A stretch of 64,000 nt of DNA from Pseudomonas huaxiensis (GTDB lineage: Bacteria; Pseudomonadota; Gammaproteobacteria; Pseudomonadales; Pseudomonadaceae). Location of the stretch: contig NZ_QKVL01000008.1 of assembly GCF_003231275.1 (NCBI RefSeq), positions 1-64,000 of the forward strand. Reading direction: 5' to 3'. The notes below the pieces were generated by a model. It searched no databases. It saw only the letters and a list, made by a program, of their open reading frames with translations, and was not told where the DNA came from. The translations under genes and the position numbers were made by a program. Below are positions 38,536-47,344 of the stretch, one piece after another; position 1 is the stretch's first letter; each line of letters starts with the position of its first letter.

Positions 38536-38739
38536 ATGGCCAAGCCTTTTCCCCTCAACCCCAAACACCCCGAGCGGGTCTGCTGGGGTTGCGACCGCTA
38601 CTGCGCTGCCAGCAAGCTGGACTGCGGCAACGGCTCCGACCGCACCATGCATCCGGCCGAGACCTTCGGCGAGGACTGGCACGAGCAGGGTGGCTGGGGC
38701 CTCGAACAGGTGGCGCGGGATGAGGCCGTGAAGTCATGA
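38536..38739 (+). CDS. DUF3079-family small protein
   Basis: A 67-residue protein with conserved cysteines: PERVCWGCDRYCAASKLDCGNG. Cys16, Cys19, Cys23 and Cys30 could bind a metal. The C-terminal part contains HPAETFGEDWHEQ. It matches the DUF3079 family, common in Pseudomonas and of unknown function. ATG 38536 is preceded by GGGAGC. Confidence 0.85.
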   Translation: MAKPFPLNPKHPERVCWGCDRYCAASKLDCGNGSDRTMHPAETFGEDWHEQGGWGLEQVARDEAVKS

Positions 38740-38744
38740 GGCAT

Positions 38745-38815
38745 GCCTTCGCGAGCGCGCTCGCGCCTGCAATTGGAGCCACTACTCTGTAGGAGCGAGC
38801 TTGCTCGCGAAGACA
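38745..38815. repeat. REP pair overlapping the end of the NUDIX gene
   Basis: An inverted REP-like GCGAGCGCGCTCGCGCCTG (38751-38769) and a standard REP TGTAGGAGCGAGCTTGCTCG (38791-38810) lie between convergent genes. The second covers the last codons and the stop of the NUDIX gene. Confidence 0.75.
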
Positions 38816-39282
38816 GCGGCGTTCAGTCTGCCGTCGAGCAGAAACCGCAACGCTCGCTGAAACAGCGGATGGCACTCGTCCCACGGCAGCTCGTCCAGCG
38901 CGGCCCAGAAAAAGCTGAACAGGTGGCCGTGGTCGTCTTCGGTCTGGTGGGTCCAGTGCTCCGGCAACGGATCGTGCGCCGTGCACAGGTGAAAGGACCA
39001 GATCTGACCCTGGTGCCCGGCATCCCATGTACCGAGGTCCGCCAGCACGCGGGCATCGATGATTCCCGACTCTTCCTTCAATTCCCGCAGGGCGGCACGG
39101 GCGGGCGCTTCGCCGGGTTCGATGCTGCCTTTGACCAGTTGCACCCCGGCCTGAGGATGGCGGAACAGCAGCAGGCGCGGCGGCTGGTCGTGGGAGAGCA
39201 GGACGGCGCAGGCTTTGCCTGGCGACGGAGTGGTTGGCATCGAGGCGTCCAGTACGGGAACAGTGGGCATTTGTTCAGGCAT
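38782..39282 (-). CDS. NUDIX hydrolase
   Basis: A 166-residue pyrophosphohydrolase. The NUDIX box is complete: GSIEPGEAPARAALRELKEESGI fits G-x5-E-x7-REUxEExGU, so it should be an active Mg-dependent enzyme cleaving a nucleoside-diphosphate-linked substrate, which is not predictable. The last nine codons (FASKLAPTE) and the stop derive from a REP sequence. The gene starts 7 nt after the LysR stop. Start choice is uncertain: ATG 39282 has AAGGA abutting it, and ATG 39270 would be at about 11 nt from that SD. Confidence applies to the family, less to the start. Confidence 0.82.
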   Translation of the reverse strand: MPEQMPTVPVLDASMPTTPSPGKACAVLLSHDQPPRLLLFRHPQAGVQLVKGSIEPGEAPARAALRELKEESGIIDARVLADLGTWDAGHQGQIWSFHLCTAHDPLPEHWTHQTEDDHGHLFSFFWAALDELPWDECHPLFQRALRFLLDGRLNAAVFASKLAPTE

Positions 39283-39289
39283 TCCTTGC

Positions 39290-40210
39290 TCAGATCGAAG
39301 CAGTCGGCGGCGCAAACGGATTCCCGCACAGCCCGACCCCATCCTGATGCGGCCAGGTCTCGACGAGGAAGTCCCGCACTGACTTGATCCGAGCGCTTTC
39401 GCGCATCGAACGGTGGGTGCACAGCCAGACTTCGCGGCTCAGTTCAGGCACGTCCATCACCAGCTCCAGGCTGGCGGTCAGGCGGGCGGTGCGTTTCTCC
39501 ACGATGCCGATACCGCCGCCGGCAATCACGCAATCGTAGATCCCCAGGGTGTGATTACAGCGCAGCCACGGCGCCGGCGCGCCTTCCAGACGTTCCCACC
39601 AGGCTTCCATGGTCTGGTCCATCCGCGATTCATCCAGGCCGACGAAATCCAGCTCGGACCAGTTGCGCTGCGCCAGTGCCTCGCGCTTTTGCGCGGCGTA
39701 GCTGCTGGACGCATACAGGGCGAATTCGATTTCCCCCAGCGGTTCGGCGATCAGGTCGCTGGCTTCCGGGCGGGCATAGCGCAGCGAGAGGTCGGCCTCG
39801 CGCCGGGTGAGGTTGACCGGGAACGGCGTGGTGAGGATTTCCATGCCCAGCAGCGGGTAACGGGTGCGGATCGGCGCGAGCAGTGCGGTCACCAGGAACG
39901 ACAGCCATTCATCGGCATTGACCCGCACTGTGCCTTCCACGGTCTCCGGCGAGTCGGCCTCACGCAGTACCTCGTTGGCCGCGCCTTCCATCTGTTCTGC
40001 CCAGCCGACGATACGCTGGCCAAAGGCGGTGGCGAAGCAGCCGGTCGAGGTGCGCTCAAGCAGTTGTCCGCCGAGTTGTTCTTCCAGCGCATCGAGGCGC
40101 CGCGACAGCGTGGCGGTACTCAAGCGCAGGCGCTGGGCCGCGCGTTTCAGGTTGCCGCTGCGGACCACGGCCAGTAGCACATGCAGGTTGTCCCACTCCA
40201 GGCGTTTCAT
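39290..40210 (-). CDS. LysR-family transcriptional regulator
   Basis: A 306-residue LTTR. The HTH is clear in the first 60 residues: LHVLLAVVRSGNLKRAAQRLRLSTATLSRRLDALE is the typical HTH-dimerisation helix run. The effector domain follows (TVEGTVRVNADEWLSFLVTALL, PLGEIEFALYASSSYAA). It is divergent from the PACE transporter gene (88-nt gap), so it probably controls that gene or itself, and it is cotranscribed with the NUDIX gene. The ligand is unknown. Confidence 0.9.
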   Translation of the reverse strand: MKRLEWDNLHVLLAVVRSGNLKRAAQRLRLSTATLSRRLDALEEQLGGQLLERTSTGCFATAFGQRIVGWAEQMEGAANEVLREADSPETVEGTVRVNADEWLSFLVTALLAPIRTRYPLLGMEILTTPFPVNLTRREADLSLRYARPEASDLIAEPLGEIEFALYASSSYAAQKREALAQRNWSELDFVGLDESRMDQTMEAWWERLEGAPAPWLRCNHTLGIYDCVIAGGGIGIVEKRTARLTASLELVMDVPELSREVWLCTHRSMRESARIKSVRDFLVETWPHQDGVGLCGNPFAPPTASI

Positions 40211-40298
40211 ATATGCAACCGTGCGTTAGGAAGTTGGTGGTTGAGGTGCATAAATGTAGGTCATATGCTGGCCGTGTTCAAACGTTGGGAGTAGAGAA

Positions 40299-40745
40299 AT
40301 GCTGCAGAAAAAGAGCCTGACCGACCGTATCGTCCATGCGCTCGGCTTCGAATTTTTCGCCTTGTTGCTGTGTGCGCCAACCATCGCCCTGGTGATGGAC
40401 AAACCGCTGATGAGCGCTGGTCTGTTGACCTTGGCGATCTCGGTCACCGCGACCTTGTGGAACATGCTGTACAACGTGTTGTTCGACCGGCTGCAGAACC
40501 GCGCCGGCTTCCAGCGCACGCCGCTGATCCGCATCCTCCACGCCCTGGGTTTCGAGGGCGGGCTGATTCTGGTAGTGGTGCCGGTGGCGGCGTGGTGGTT
40601 GTCCATCGGCCTGGTCGAGGCGTTCCTGATGGAGGTCGGCTTGCTGGTGTTCCTGCTGCCGTACACCTACCTGTACAACCTCGGGTTCGACCGGTTGCGC
40701 GAGCGCTATGCGGCGCGGCGGATGGCCGCCGCGGTGAGGTGCTGA
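40299..40745 (+). CDS. PACE-family multidrug efflux transporter
   Basis: A 148-residue inner-membrane protein with four transmembrane helices arranged as two similar pairs. Each pair has the PACE (bacterial transmembrane pair) signature: RIVHALGFEFFALLLCAP and RILHALGFEGGLILVVVP at the starts, and NMLYNVLFDRLQ and YLYNLGFDRLRERY at the ends. PACE pumps export biocides and similar compounds such as chlorhexidine, driven by protons. The divergent LysR is the likely regulator. ATG 40299 follows AGAGA. Confidence 0.9.
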   Translation: MLQKKSLTDRIVHALGFEFFALLLCAPTIALVMDKPLMSAGLLTLAISVTATLWNMLYNVLFDRLQNRAGFQRTPLIRILHALGFEGGLILVVVPVAAWWLSIGLVEAFLMEVGLLVFLLPYTYLYNLGFDRLRERYAARRMAAAVRC

Positions 40746-40752
40746 GCCACCC

Positions 40753-41208
40753 TCACTTTCTGAAACAGAGCACCTTCGACGTCAGCTTCTGCAACACCTC
40801 ATCCCGCTGGTTACGGGTGATCGACTGCACCAGCACCATCCCGCGGTCTGGCTTGGAGCGCGATGGAGTGATTTCGAGGATGGTGCTGGTGACCTGAAGC
40901 ACATCGCCCGGCCGGGTCGCTTGCGGCCAACTGATTTCGCCGCCTGCACCGATGACACCGCGGCCCAGCGGAAAGCTGGCGACCAGCAGTTTCATGGTCA
41001 GCGCCGCGGTATGCCAGCCGCTGGCGGCAAGGCCCTGGAAGAAGGTGTCACGGGCCGCTTCCGGGTCGGTATGGAAGGGCTGCGGATCGTACTGGCTGGC
41101 AAAGCGGATGATCTCTTCAGCCTCCAGCGGATACTGGGCGCTGACAAAAACATCGCCAACCGCCAGGTCATCCAGATAGATTGGTGGCTGGATTTTTCCT
41201 GCGTCCAT
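40753..41208 (-). CDS. MaoC-family dehydratase
   Basis: A 151-residue hot-dog protein. The hydratase core is visible as IRFASQYDPQPFHTDPEAAR (residues about 33-52), with the Asp-His pair typical of R-specific enoyl-CoA hydratases, then GLAASGWHTAALTMKLL and WPQATRPGDVLQVTSTI. The CoA-thioester substrate is unknown. ATG 41208 is preceded by GAGGAAAA at 8 nt; the frame is open further to 41334 without a suitable signal. It is convergent with the PACE gene and divergent from the AraC gene. Confidence 0.87.
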   Translation of the reverse strand: MDAGKIQPPIYLDDLAVGDVFVSAQYPLEAEEIIRFASQYDPQPFHTDPEAARDTFFQGLAASGWHTAALTMKLLVASFPLGRGVIGAGGEISWPQATRPGDVLQVTSTILEITPSRSKPDRGMVLVQSITRNQRDEVLQKLTSKVLCFRK

Positions 41209-41287
41209 TTTGTTTTCCTCTGACAGGGTCTGGTCGATGTTCATCGTCCAGACTCGCGGCCCGACATTCAACCCCTGACGAGTCTTT

Positions 41288-42142
41288 ATGAGCGTTGATG
41301 CAAGCACTACCTCCGCCAGCGACTGGCTTCGCATGCGCCGCGATCAGGAAACCGGTATCGAGAGCGTGCACGCGCATTTTCAGGGCCACGCCTACGATCC
41401 CCACGACCACGACGAAATGCTGGTGGGCATCACCCAGCAGGGCGTGCAGCAGTTCAGTTGCAACCGCTCGCTGCATGTCAGTACGCCGGGTCGGGCGATG
41501 CTGATCGAGCCCGGTGCGGTGCACGACGGCCACGCGCCGGAGAAGGAAGGCTTCACCTACGCCATGCTCTACCTGCCGCAGCCCTACGTGTCGGGCATGA
41601 CCGAGCGCCTGGGCCTGGGCGATGCCTCGGCGTTGCAGGCGGCGTTCCACAATACGCTGACCGACGACGCCGAATTGGTCGGTGCGATCCAGCAGGCATT
41701 CGTCGCCGTCCACCAAAATGAGGGCCGGCTGGCCCGCGACCAGGGCCTGGACCAGTTGCTGGGTCAGTTGTCCCGTCACCTGTACCTGAAGGCGCCGTCG
41801 CTGCGCCGCGATTCGCCGCTGGAATTGCAGCGGGCGCGGGACTTTCTCCATGCGCAGATGGCCCATGACGTCAGCCTGGAAGAGTTGGCGACCTATTCGG
41901 GTGTCGACCGTTTCCGCCTGACCCGGCAATTCAAGAAAGCCTTTGGCCAGTCGCCCCACGCCTATCTGGTGCGCCTGCGCCTGCGCGCGGCCCGGGCGTT
42001 GCTGGCGCGGGGCATGGCGCCGGTGGAAGTGGCGGCCGAAGTGGGCTTCGCCGACCAGAGCCACCTGGGCGTGTGGTTTCGCCGGGCGTTCCGCATGACG
42101 CCGGCGGCTTATCGGAAACAGTGCACAAACCTTACAGACTGA
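41288..42142 (+). CDS. AraC-family transcriptional regulator with cupin-type sensor
   Basis: A 284-residue regulator. The N-terminal AraC-binding cupin shows YDPHDHDEMLVGITQQGVQQFSC with metal-type His/Asp residues, then PGRAMLIEPGAVHDGHAPE. The DNA-binding half shows VSLEELATYSGVDRFRLTRQFKKAFGQSPHAYL and MAPVEVAAEVGFADQSHLGVWFRR. It is upstream of DUF2000 and LysE genes on the same strand (51 nt to the first), and AraC regulators of this type commonly sit with LysE exporters. Target is inferred. Confidence 0.9.
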   Translation: MSVDASTTSASDWLRMRRDQETGIESVHAHFQGHAYDPHDHDEMLVGITQQGVQQFSCNRSLHVSTPGRAMLIEPGAVHDGHAPEKEGFTYAMLYLPQPYVSGMTERLGLGDASALQAAFHNTLTDDAELVGAIQQAFVAVHQNEGRLARDQGLDQLLGQLSRHLYLKAPSLRRDSPLELQRARDFLHAQMAHDVSLEELATYSGVDRFRLTRQFKKAFGQSPHAYLVRLRLRAARALLARGMAPVEVAAEVGFADQSHLGVWFRRAFRMTPAAYRKQCTNLTD

Positions 42143-42193
42143 ACCTGCCTCCCACTCCGATCATGGCGCCTCAGCTTTGATCTGGAGTTTCCG

Positions 42194-42601
42194 ATGTTCG
42201 ATACCAAAGTCGCCATTGTCGTGCGCAATGACCTCGCCACCTGGCAGCGCCTGAATGTGGTCGCGTTCCTTTCCACCGGCATCGCCGCAGCGGCGCCCGA
42301 GGTCATGGGCCAGCCGTATGTCGATGCCGCTGGCCATCAATACGGCAACCTGTTCGGCCAGCCGATGATGATCTTCGAGGCCGACCTTCCCGGCCTGCAA
42401 AAAGCCCACCGCGCGGGGCTGGAGCGGCAGTTGACGATGTCGCCCTACGTCTTCGCCATGTTTTCCACCGGCCACGACGCCGCCAACCGTGAAGTGTTCT
42501 TTGCCGAGGATCCCGCCAACCTCAACCTCGTGGGCCTGGCCCTGCGTGGGCCGAAGAAGGCCGTGGACAAGGCGATCAAAGGCCTGGCATTGCACGGATA
42601 A
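42194..42601 (+). CDS. DUF2000-family protein
   Basis: A 135-residue protein matching DUF2000, which has a peptidyl-tRNA-hydrolase-2-like fold. The start MFDTKVAIVVRNDLATWQRLN and the segments QPMMIFEADLPGLQKAH and NLNLVGLALRGPKKAVDKAI are characteristic. No catalytic function is established for the family. It is between the AraC gene and the LysE gene (12-nt gap to the latter), so it is likely cotranscribed with the exporter. Confidence 0.85.
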   Translation: MFDTKVAIVVRNDLATWQRLNVVAFLSTGIAAAAPEVMGQPYVDAAGHQYGNLFGQPMMIFEADLPGLQKAHRAGLERQLTMSPYVFAMFSTGHDAANREVFFAEDPANLNLVGLALRGPKKAVDKAIKGLALHG

Positions 42602-42613
42602 GGAAGCGAACGG

Positions 42614-43234
42614 ATGAGCAGTGCAACGGTATTGGCGTTCTGGGCGTTTTCGATGATTTTCGTGATCATTCCCGGGCCGGATTGGGCCTACGCGATTGCC
42701 GCAGGTGTGCGCGGCAGGGGCGTGATGGCCGCGGTCTTCGGTTTGCTGGTGGGCTATCTGGCGCTGACCCTGGCGGTGGCCACCGGCTTTGCCGTGCTCG
42801 GCGCCAGCAGTTCGGCGTTCATCACCGGCCTGACGGTGGTCGGCGCCCTATACCTGGGCTGGCTGGGGATTGGCTTGTTGCAGAACCCGCCGGTACCACA
42901 GGCGGGCGCCAGCGATGCGGACGGCGTCAGCAGGGCCGGGCAGTTTCTGCGTGGCACGCTGGTGAGCGGGCTGAACCCCAAGGGTTTGTTGTTTTTCCTC
43001 GCCTTCGTGCCGCCCTGGACCAGTGCCCAGGCGAGCTGGAGCGTGCCGGTGCAGATCGCCGTGCTCGGCCTGGTCTACACCGCCAGTTGCGCGGTGGTGT
43101 ATTCGATGGTCGGGCTGGGCGCGAGCGCCGCGCTGAAAACCCGGCCGGCGGCGGCGCGGATGATGGGGCGGCTATCGGGCGGGGTGATGGTGGTGTTGGC
43201 GGTGGTGCTGGTAGGGGAGTTGTTCTGGGTATGA
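42614..43234 (+). CDS. LysE/RhtB-family exporter
   Basis: A 206-residue inner-membrane exporter with about six helices. The signature start FVIIPGPDWAYAIAAGVRGRGVMA, the GTLVSGLNPKGLLFFLAFVPPW segment and the hydrophobic C-terminus are typical. It follows the DUF2000 gene by 12 nt and AraC before it. It is a second, distinct LysE protein in the window (the other is at 25020). Export of an amino acid or analogue is expected; substrate unknown. Confidence 0.9.
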   Translation: MSSATVLAFWAFSMIFVIIPGPDWAYAIAAGVRGRGVMAAVFGLLVGYLALTLAVATGFAVLGASSSAFITGLTVVGALYLGWLGIGLLQNPPVPQAGASDADGVSRAGQFLRGTLVSGLNPKGLLFFLAFVPPWTSAQASWSVPVQIAVLGLVYTASCAVVYSMVGLGASAALKTRPAAARMMGRLSGGVMVVLAVVLVGELFWV

Positions 43235-43285
43235 GGTCGGCGTCGTCGTGATAACAGTCCTTGGCAATCAAATCGCCATGTCTAT

Positions 43286-43304
43286 AATGCGACTCACTTT
43301 CATT
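43286..43304 (+). promoter_or_regulatory. Fur-box-like site upstream of sigma D
   Basis: AATGCGACTCACTTTCATT is a partial match to a Fur operator and ends 15 nt before the preferred sigma start. A possible -10 (TATAAT, 43283-43288) overlaps it. Confidence 0.5.
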
Positions 43305-43319
43305 CGCATGCCTCCCGCC

Positions 43320-43853
43320 ATGACCAAATCCTCGTCCAATCCCGAACTGATCGGCGCGCTGGCCCTGCATTACGACGACCTGGTGGCTTACATCCGGCGG
43401 CGCTTCCAGGGTTCCCAGTTCGCCCGCGAGGTGGTGCATGAGGTGTGCGTGCAATTGCTGGAGAAGCCGCCGCAGCAACCGGTGAAGCTGCCGTTCGCCT
43501 TTCTGCGCAAGGTGTCCTTCAACAAGGCCATCGACCGCCGCCGGGCGGACAGCACCCGTAACACCTGGATCGACTTCACTCCGGACGTTCCCGACTGGTA
43601 CGTCCACGACCTGGACGGCGCCGCCAGCCTGGATTTCGAGCAGCAACTGCACGCCCTGCTGGCGATCATCGAAGCGCTGCCGGCACGGGCGCGGCAGGTG
43701 TTTCTGCTGCATCGCATCCACGGCATGGCGCAACGGGAGATCGCCGCCGAGCTGGGTATTTCCCTGAACATGGTCACCCAGCATTTCGCCCGGGCCATGC
43801 AGGCCATCGTGCGTGACTGGGAACCGGCACGCCGGGCGCTGGTGGCGAAATGA
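43320..43853 (+). CDS. ECF sigma factor, divergent FecI-type (cassette D)
   Basis: A 177-residue iron-related ECF sigma. Region 2 is diverged: REVVHEVCVQLLEKPP replaces the usual DLAQDTFLR pattern. Region 4 keeps an HTH, MAQREIAAELGISLNMVTQHF. The gene overlaps the FecR gene by ATGA, in contrast to the GTGA of A-C. A possible alternative start is ATG 43308 (four residues longer). It should drive the receptor at 44793. Confidence 0.85.
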   Translation: MTKSSSNPELIGALALHYDDLVAYIRRRFQGSQFAREVVHEVCVQLLEKPPQQPVKLPFAFLRKVSFNKAIDRRRADSTRNTWIDFTPDVPDWYVHDLDGAASLDFEQQLHALLAIIEALPARARQVFLLHRIHGMAQREIAAELGISLNMVTQHFARAMQAIVRDWEPARRALVAK

Positions 43854-44692
43854 AGCCCAGGGAAACCCCCGAGCAGATTCCAGACGCCGATCCGCTGGCG
43901 CCTTTCGAGCAAGCGCTGCGCAACCGCGTGCCGTCCCGCGAGGCCCTGTTGGCCGAGGCGAAGGCGCAGACCGCGCGTCAGCGCCGACGCAAGCAAACGC
44001 TGGGCGGCGGCCTGTCGTTGCTGCTGCTGGCCGGCGGTTTGTGGCTGCTCGATCCGGCGTTGTACAGCGATGACCTCCGCACTCCGGTCGGCACGCGGGA
44101 TAGCCTGCAACTGGCCGACGGCAGCGCGATCAGACTCAACAGCGCCACCCACCTGCGCATCGAGCACCGCCTGCGCAGTCGCCAGTTCGAGTTGCTGGAA
44201 GGCGAGGCCACCTTCACCGTGGTCCACGGCCCGCAGCCGTTCATCGTCCGCAGCCAGGGCCTTGCGGTGCGCGATATCGGTACGGTGTTCAACGTACGCA
44301 GCGACAGCCGCGGCGTCGCGGTCGCGGTGATCGAAGGCGAGGTGGAAGTGTCCGCCAAGGGCGCTGCGCCGCGCCGCGTACACGGTGGGCAACAATGGCT
44401 GGCGAGCGCTGCGCAAGCGGGGAGGCTCAGCGCCATCGCCCCGGGCCGGGCCATCGCCTGGCAGCAGGGCAAGCTGCGTTTCGATGGCACGCCGCTGCGC
44501 GAGGTGATCGCCGACCTGCAACGCTACCGCCTGGCGCCGATACGTCTTGCTGATCCACGGCTCGGCCAGTTGCGGGTTTCCGGCGAATTCGACAGCGATG
44601 CGGTGGAACCGCTGTTGGACCTGCTGCCGTCGATCCTGCCGATCAGTGTCAGCCGCGCCGCCGATGGCAGCGTGTCGATCAAGGCTCGCTGA
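43850..44692 (+). CDS. Atypical FecR-family anti-sigma factor without DUF4880 (cassette D)
   Basis: A 280-residue FecR relative, shorter than its neighbours (307-329). The N-terminal ~45 residues (EQIPDADPLAPFEQALRNRVPSREAL) lack the Trp/His-rich DUF4880 pattern. A membrane segment GGGLSLLLLAGGLWLL follows RQRRRKQ at about 42-66. The FecR domain (VGTRDSLQLADGSAIRLNSATH) and C-terminal domain (LRVSGEFDSDAVEPLLD) are intact. The start ATG 43850 overlaps the sigma stop. The different N-terminus matches the different sigma partner. Confidence 0.85.
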   Translation: MKPRETPEQIPDADPLAPFEQALRNRVPSREALLAEAKAQTARQRRRKQTLGGGLSLLLLAGGLWLLDPALYSDDLRTPVGTRDSLQLADGSAIRLNSATHLRIEHRLRSRQFELLEGEATFTVVHGPQPFIVRSQGLAVRDIGTVFNVRSDSRGVAVAVIEGEVEVSAKGAAPRRVHGGQQWLASAAQAGRLSAIAPGRAIAWQQGKLRFDGTPLREVIADLQRYRLAPIRLADPRLGQLRVSGEFDSDAVEPLLDLLPSILPISVSRAADGSVSIKAR

Positions 44693-44693
44693 C

Positions 44694-44719
44694 GGAAAAG
44701 AGAATATTTTTCATTTCAG
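44694..44719 (+). promoter_or_regulatory. Candidate ECF promoter for receptor D
   Basis: GGAAAAGAGAATATTTTTC then ATTTCAG lies between the FecR stop and the receptor ATG, 74-99 nt before the start. An A/T tract is present but the GGGGC block of the others is not, fitting a diverged sigma. Speculative. Confidence 0.3.
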
Positions 44720-44792
44720 ACCTCAACATGTGCCGGTGCTCATTCGCCACTCCCTGTGAACGTCACTTTTGATCGTGTCATTGGGGAGTCAA

Positions 44793-47212
44793 ATGAGCAC
44801 CAATCCATCTTCGCGCCGCTCGCGGCTGAGCCGTCTGTCGCTGCTGACCGCAGGCATTACCCTGTCTTGCGCGCTGCACGCCCAGGATGCCCGCCACGCC
44901 GTGAACCTGCCGCCACAACCCCTGGACCAGGCGCTGAACGCCCTGGCCGGGCAGACCGGCGCGCGCATCCTGTTCGCCACTGACAGCGCCGAGGGCCTTC
45001 AGGCACCCGGCCTGAGCGGTGAGCTGAGCGTGGAGCAGGCGCTACAACGGCTGCTACGCGGCACCCGGCTGAAGATCCAGAAGTCCGGCGACGGCAGCTA
45101 TCTGGTCTCCGCTCCGGCGTCCGTCAGCAGCAGCGCGGTGGAGCTGGGCGCCACCAGCGTCAACGCCAGCGGCCTTGGCGCCACCAGCGAGAACACCGGT
45201 TCTTACACCACCGGCAGCATGAGCAGCGGCACCAAGCTGAATTTATCGGCACGGGAAACCCCGCAGTCGGTCAGCGTGGTCTCGCGCCAGCGCATGGACG
45301 ATCAGGCCATGACCACCCTCGGCGATGCGGTGAAATACACCCCGGGCCTGACCCTCACCAAGTGGGGCGGCGAGCGCGAGCGCTTCAACTCCCGCGGCTT
45401 CCAGCTCAATAACCTGATGGTCGACGGCATTCCGGTGCAGTACGAGGAAGCCAGCCTGTCCACCGGCCTGCTGTCGATTACGACCGGGTCGAAGTGGTGC
45501 GCGGCGCGGCGGGCTTGATGGAGGGCGCAGGCTCGCCGGGTGGCTCGATCAACCTGATCCGCAAGCGTCCCACCGATACCTTCCAGGGCTCCATCACCGC
45601 CGGCGCCGGCAGTTGGGACAACTACCGCACCGAGCTCGACCTGAGCGGTCCGTTGAACAGCAGCGGCAGCCTGCGCGGGCGCACCGTGGTGTCGTTCCAG
45701 GACAAACACTCGTTCATCGACGACTACAAAACCCAGCGCAATCTGGTCTACGGCGTGCTCGAAGCCGACCTGAGCGAGGACACCCGGGTGAGCCTCGGCG
45801 CCAGTTGGAGCCAGGACAACAATCCCGGCGCCGACTGGAACGGTCGCGGCACCCAGCCGGACGGCCGCTTTCTCGACATTTCTCGCTCCAGCCGCATGAG
45901 CCCGAGCTGGTCGTACTGGGACAAGGAGAGCACCAGCGTCTTCGCCGACATCACCCACCGCTTCGCCGACGACTGGACCGCCAAGCTGGCCGCCACCGCA
46001 GTGAAGAGCGAGATGGACATGCTTGGCACCTACCTCTATCGCCCGGATGAAGCGTCGCGGGTGATGGGCTTCGGCGTGGGTGCCTATCACTACGAAAACA
46101 CCCAGACCAGCCTCGATGGCTATGTCAGCGGACCGTTCAGCCTGTTCGGCCGCACCCACGAACTGGTGGTTGGCGGCAGTTACCGCGAGCAGGATATCGA
46201 TGACGGCCCTGGTGGCTGGCCGCTCGGTTTCGAATACGAATTCGACCCGCTGGCCTTCGACGGCAAGGCGGTGCCCAAGCCGCAGACCGTCAGGGCCTGG
46301 TCCCGCGATGGCCAGATCGACCAGTCCAGCGCCTACGTCACCGCGCGATTCAGCCTGACCGAGCAACTTAAGATGGCATTGGGCGGGCGGCTGGACTGGT
46401 ACGAATATCAGGTCACCACGCACTCGGGCACCTGGACCGGCAATGACGGCTACAAAGCCACCCGCGAATTCACGCCGTACCTGGGTTTCACCTACGACCT
46501 CAACGACACCTACACCGCCTATGCCAGTTGGACGCGCATCTTCAATCCGCAGAACTACGCGCTGGCCAGCGGCGGCCTGCTTGATCCGCAGACCGGCAGC
46601 AACTACGAGATCGGCCTCAAGGGCGAATACTTCGATGGCCGCCTGAACGCCAGCGTCGCCCTGTTCCAGATCGACCTCGAGAATCTGCCGATGCAACTGG
46701 ACAGCGGCCTGTGCCCTGAGCAGCCTTCCGGTTGCTACGCCGCCTCCGGCGAAGTGCGCAGCCGCGGCGTCGAGTTCGAAGTGAGCGGTGAAGTGCTGCC
46801 GGACTGGCAGGTGTCTGCCGGCTACACCTACAACGACGCCCGCCACATGAAGGCCTCGCAGTTCGCGCCGATCGGCACCACCTCCAGCGCCGATCGCTAC
46901 GCCACCAACCTGCCTTTGAACCTGTTCAAGCTGGCCACCAGCTACCGTCTGCCCGGTGACCTCAACCGCTGGCGCGTCGGTGGCGGGTTGCATGTGCAGA
47001 GCGACATCTACACCAGCGACGGCATCGAGCAGGGCGGCTACGCAGTGACCGACCTGTTCGCCAGCTACGACGTCGATACCCACCTCACGGTCAGCGTCAA
47101 CGCCAACAACGTGTTCGACCGCGACTACTACTCCAGCATCATCACCACCACCGGCGGCAACTTTGTCGGTGATCCGCGCAACTACCTGCTGACGGCGAAG
47201 TACCGCTTCTGA
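44793..47212 (+). pseudogene. TonB-dependent siderophore receptor, frameshifted (cassette D)
   Basis: The two reading frames together describe an 806-residue receptor. Frame 1 (44793 to about 45477) gives a signal peptide, STN domain (AVNLPPQPLDQALNALAGQTGARILF) and plug (RETPQSVSVVSRQRMDDQ). Frame 2 (through 47212) gives YDRVEVVRGAAGLMEGAG and the whole barrel, ending YLLTAKYRF. The junction reads CTGTCGATTACGACCGG. Restoring one T in ATT(T)ACGAC gives LSIYDRVEV, as in the other receptors. Read as is, translation stops at 45518 and the barrel is lost. A sequencing error or a real inactivating deletion are both possible. The start is ATG 44793 with GGGGAG. Confidence 0.85.
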
Positions 47213-47305
47213 GGAGGAGGCGCGGCGTCATGTGGCGGATAGCTACATGGCGCCGCGCTATCATCGAGGTTGCCGTGGCCCGGCAATCTCCCTTAGGATG
47301 CGACG

Positions 47306-47326
47306 AATTCTCAAATGCATCTGATT
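47306..47326 (+). promoter_or_regulatory. Weak Fur-box-like site upstream of sigma E
   Basis: AATTCTCAAATGCATCTGATT has the A/T composition and one TCTC half-site of a Fur operator, 18 nt before the preferred sigma start. Match quality is low. Confidence 0.35.
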
Positions 47327-47344
47327 GTCGTGCAGAGGCTCGCC

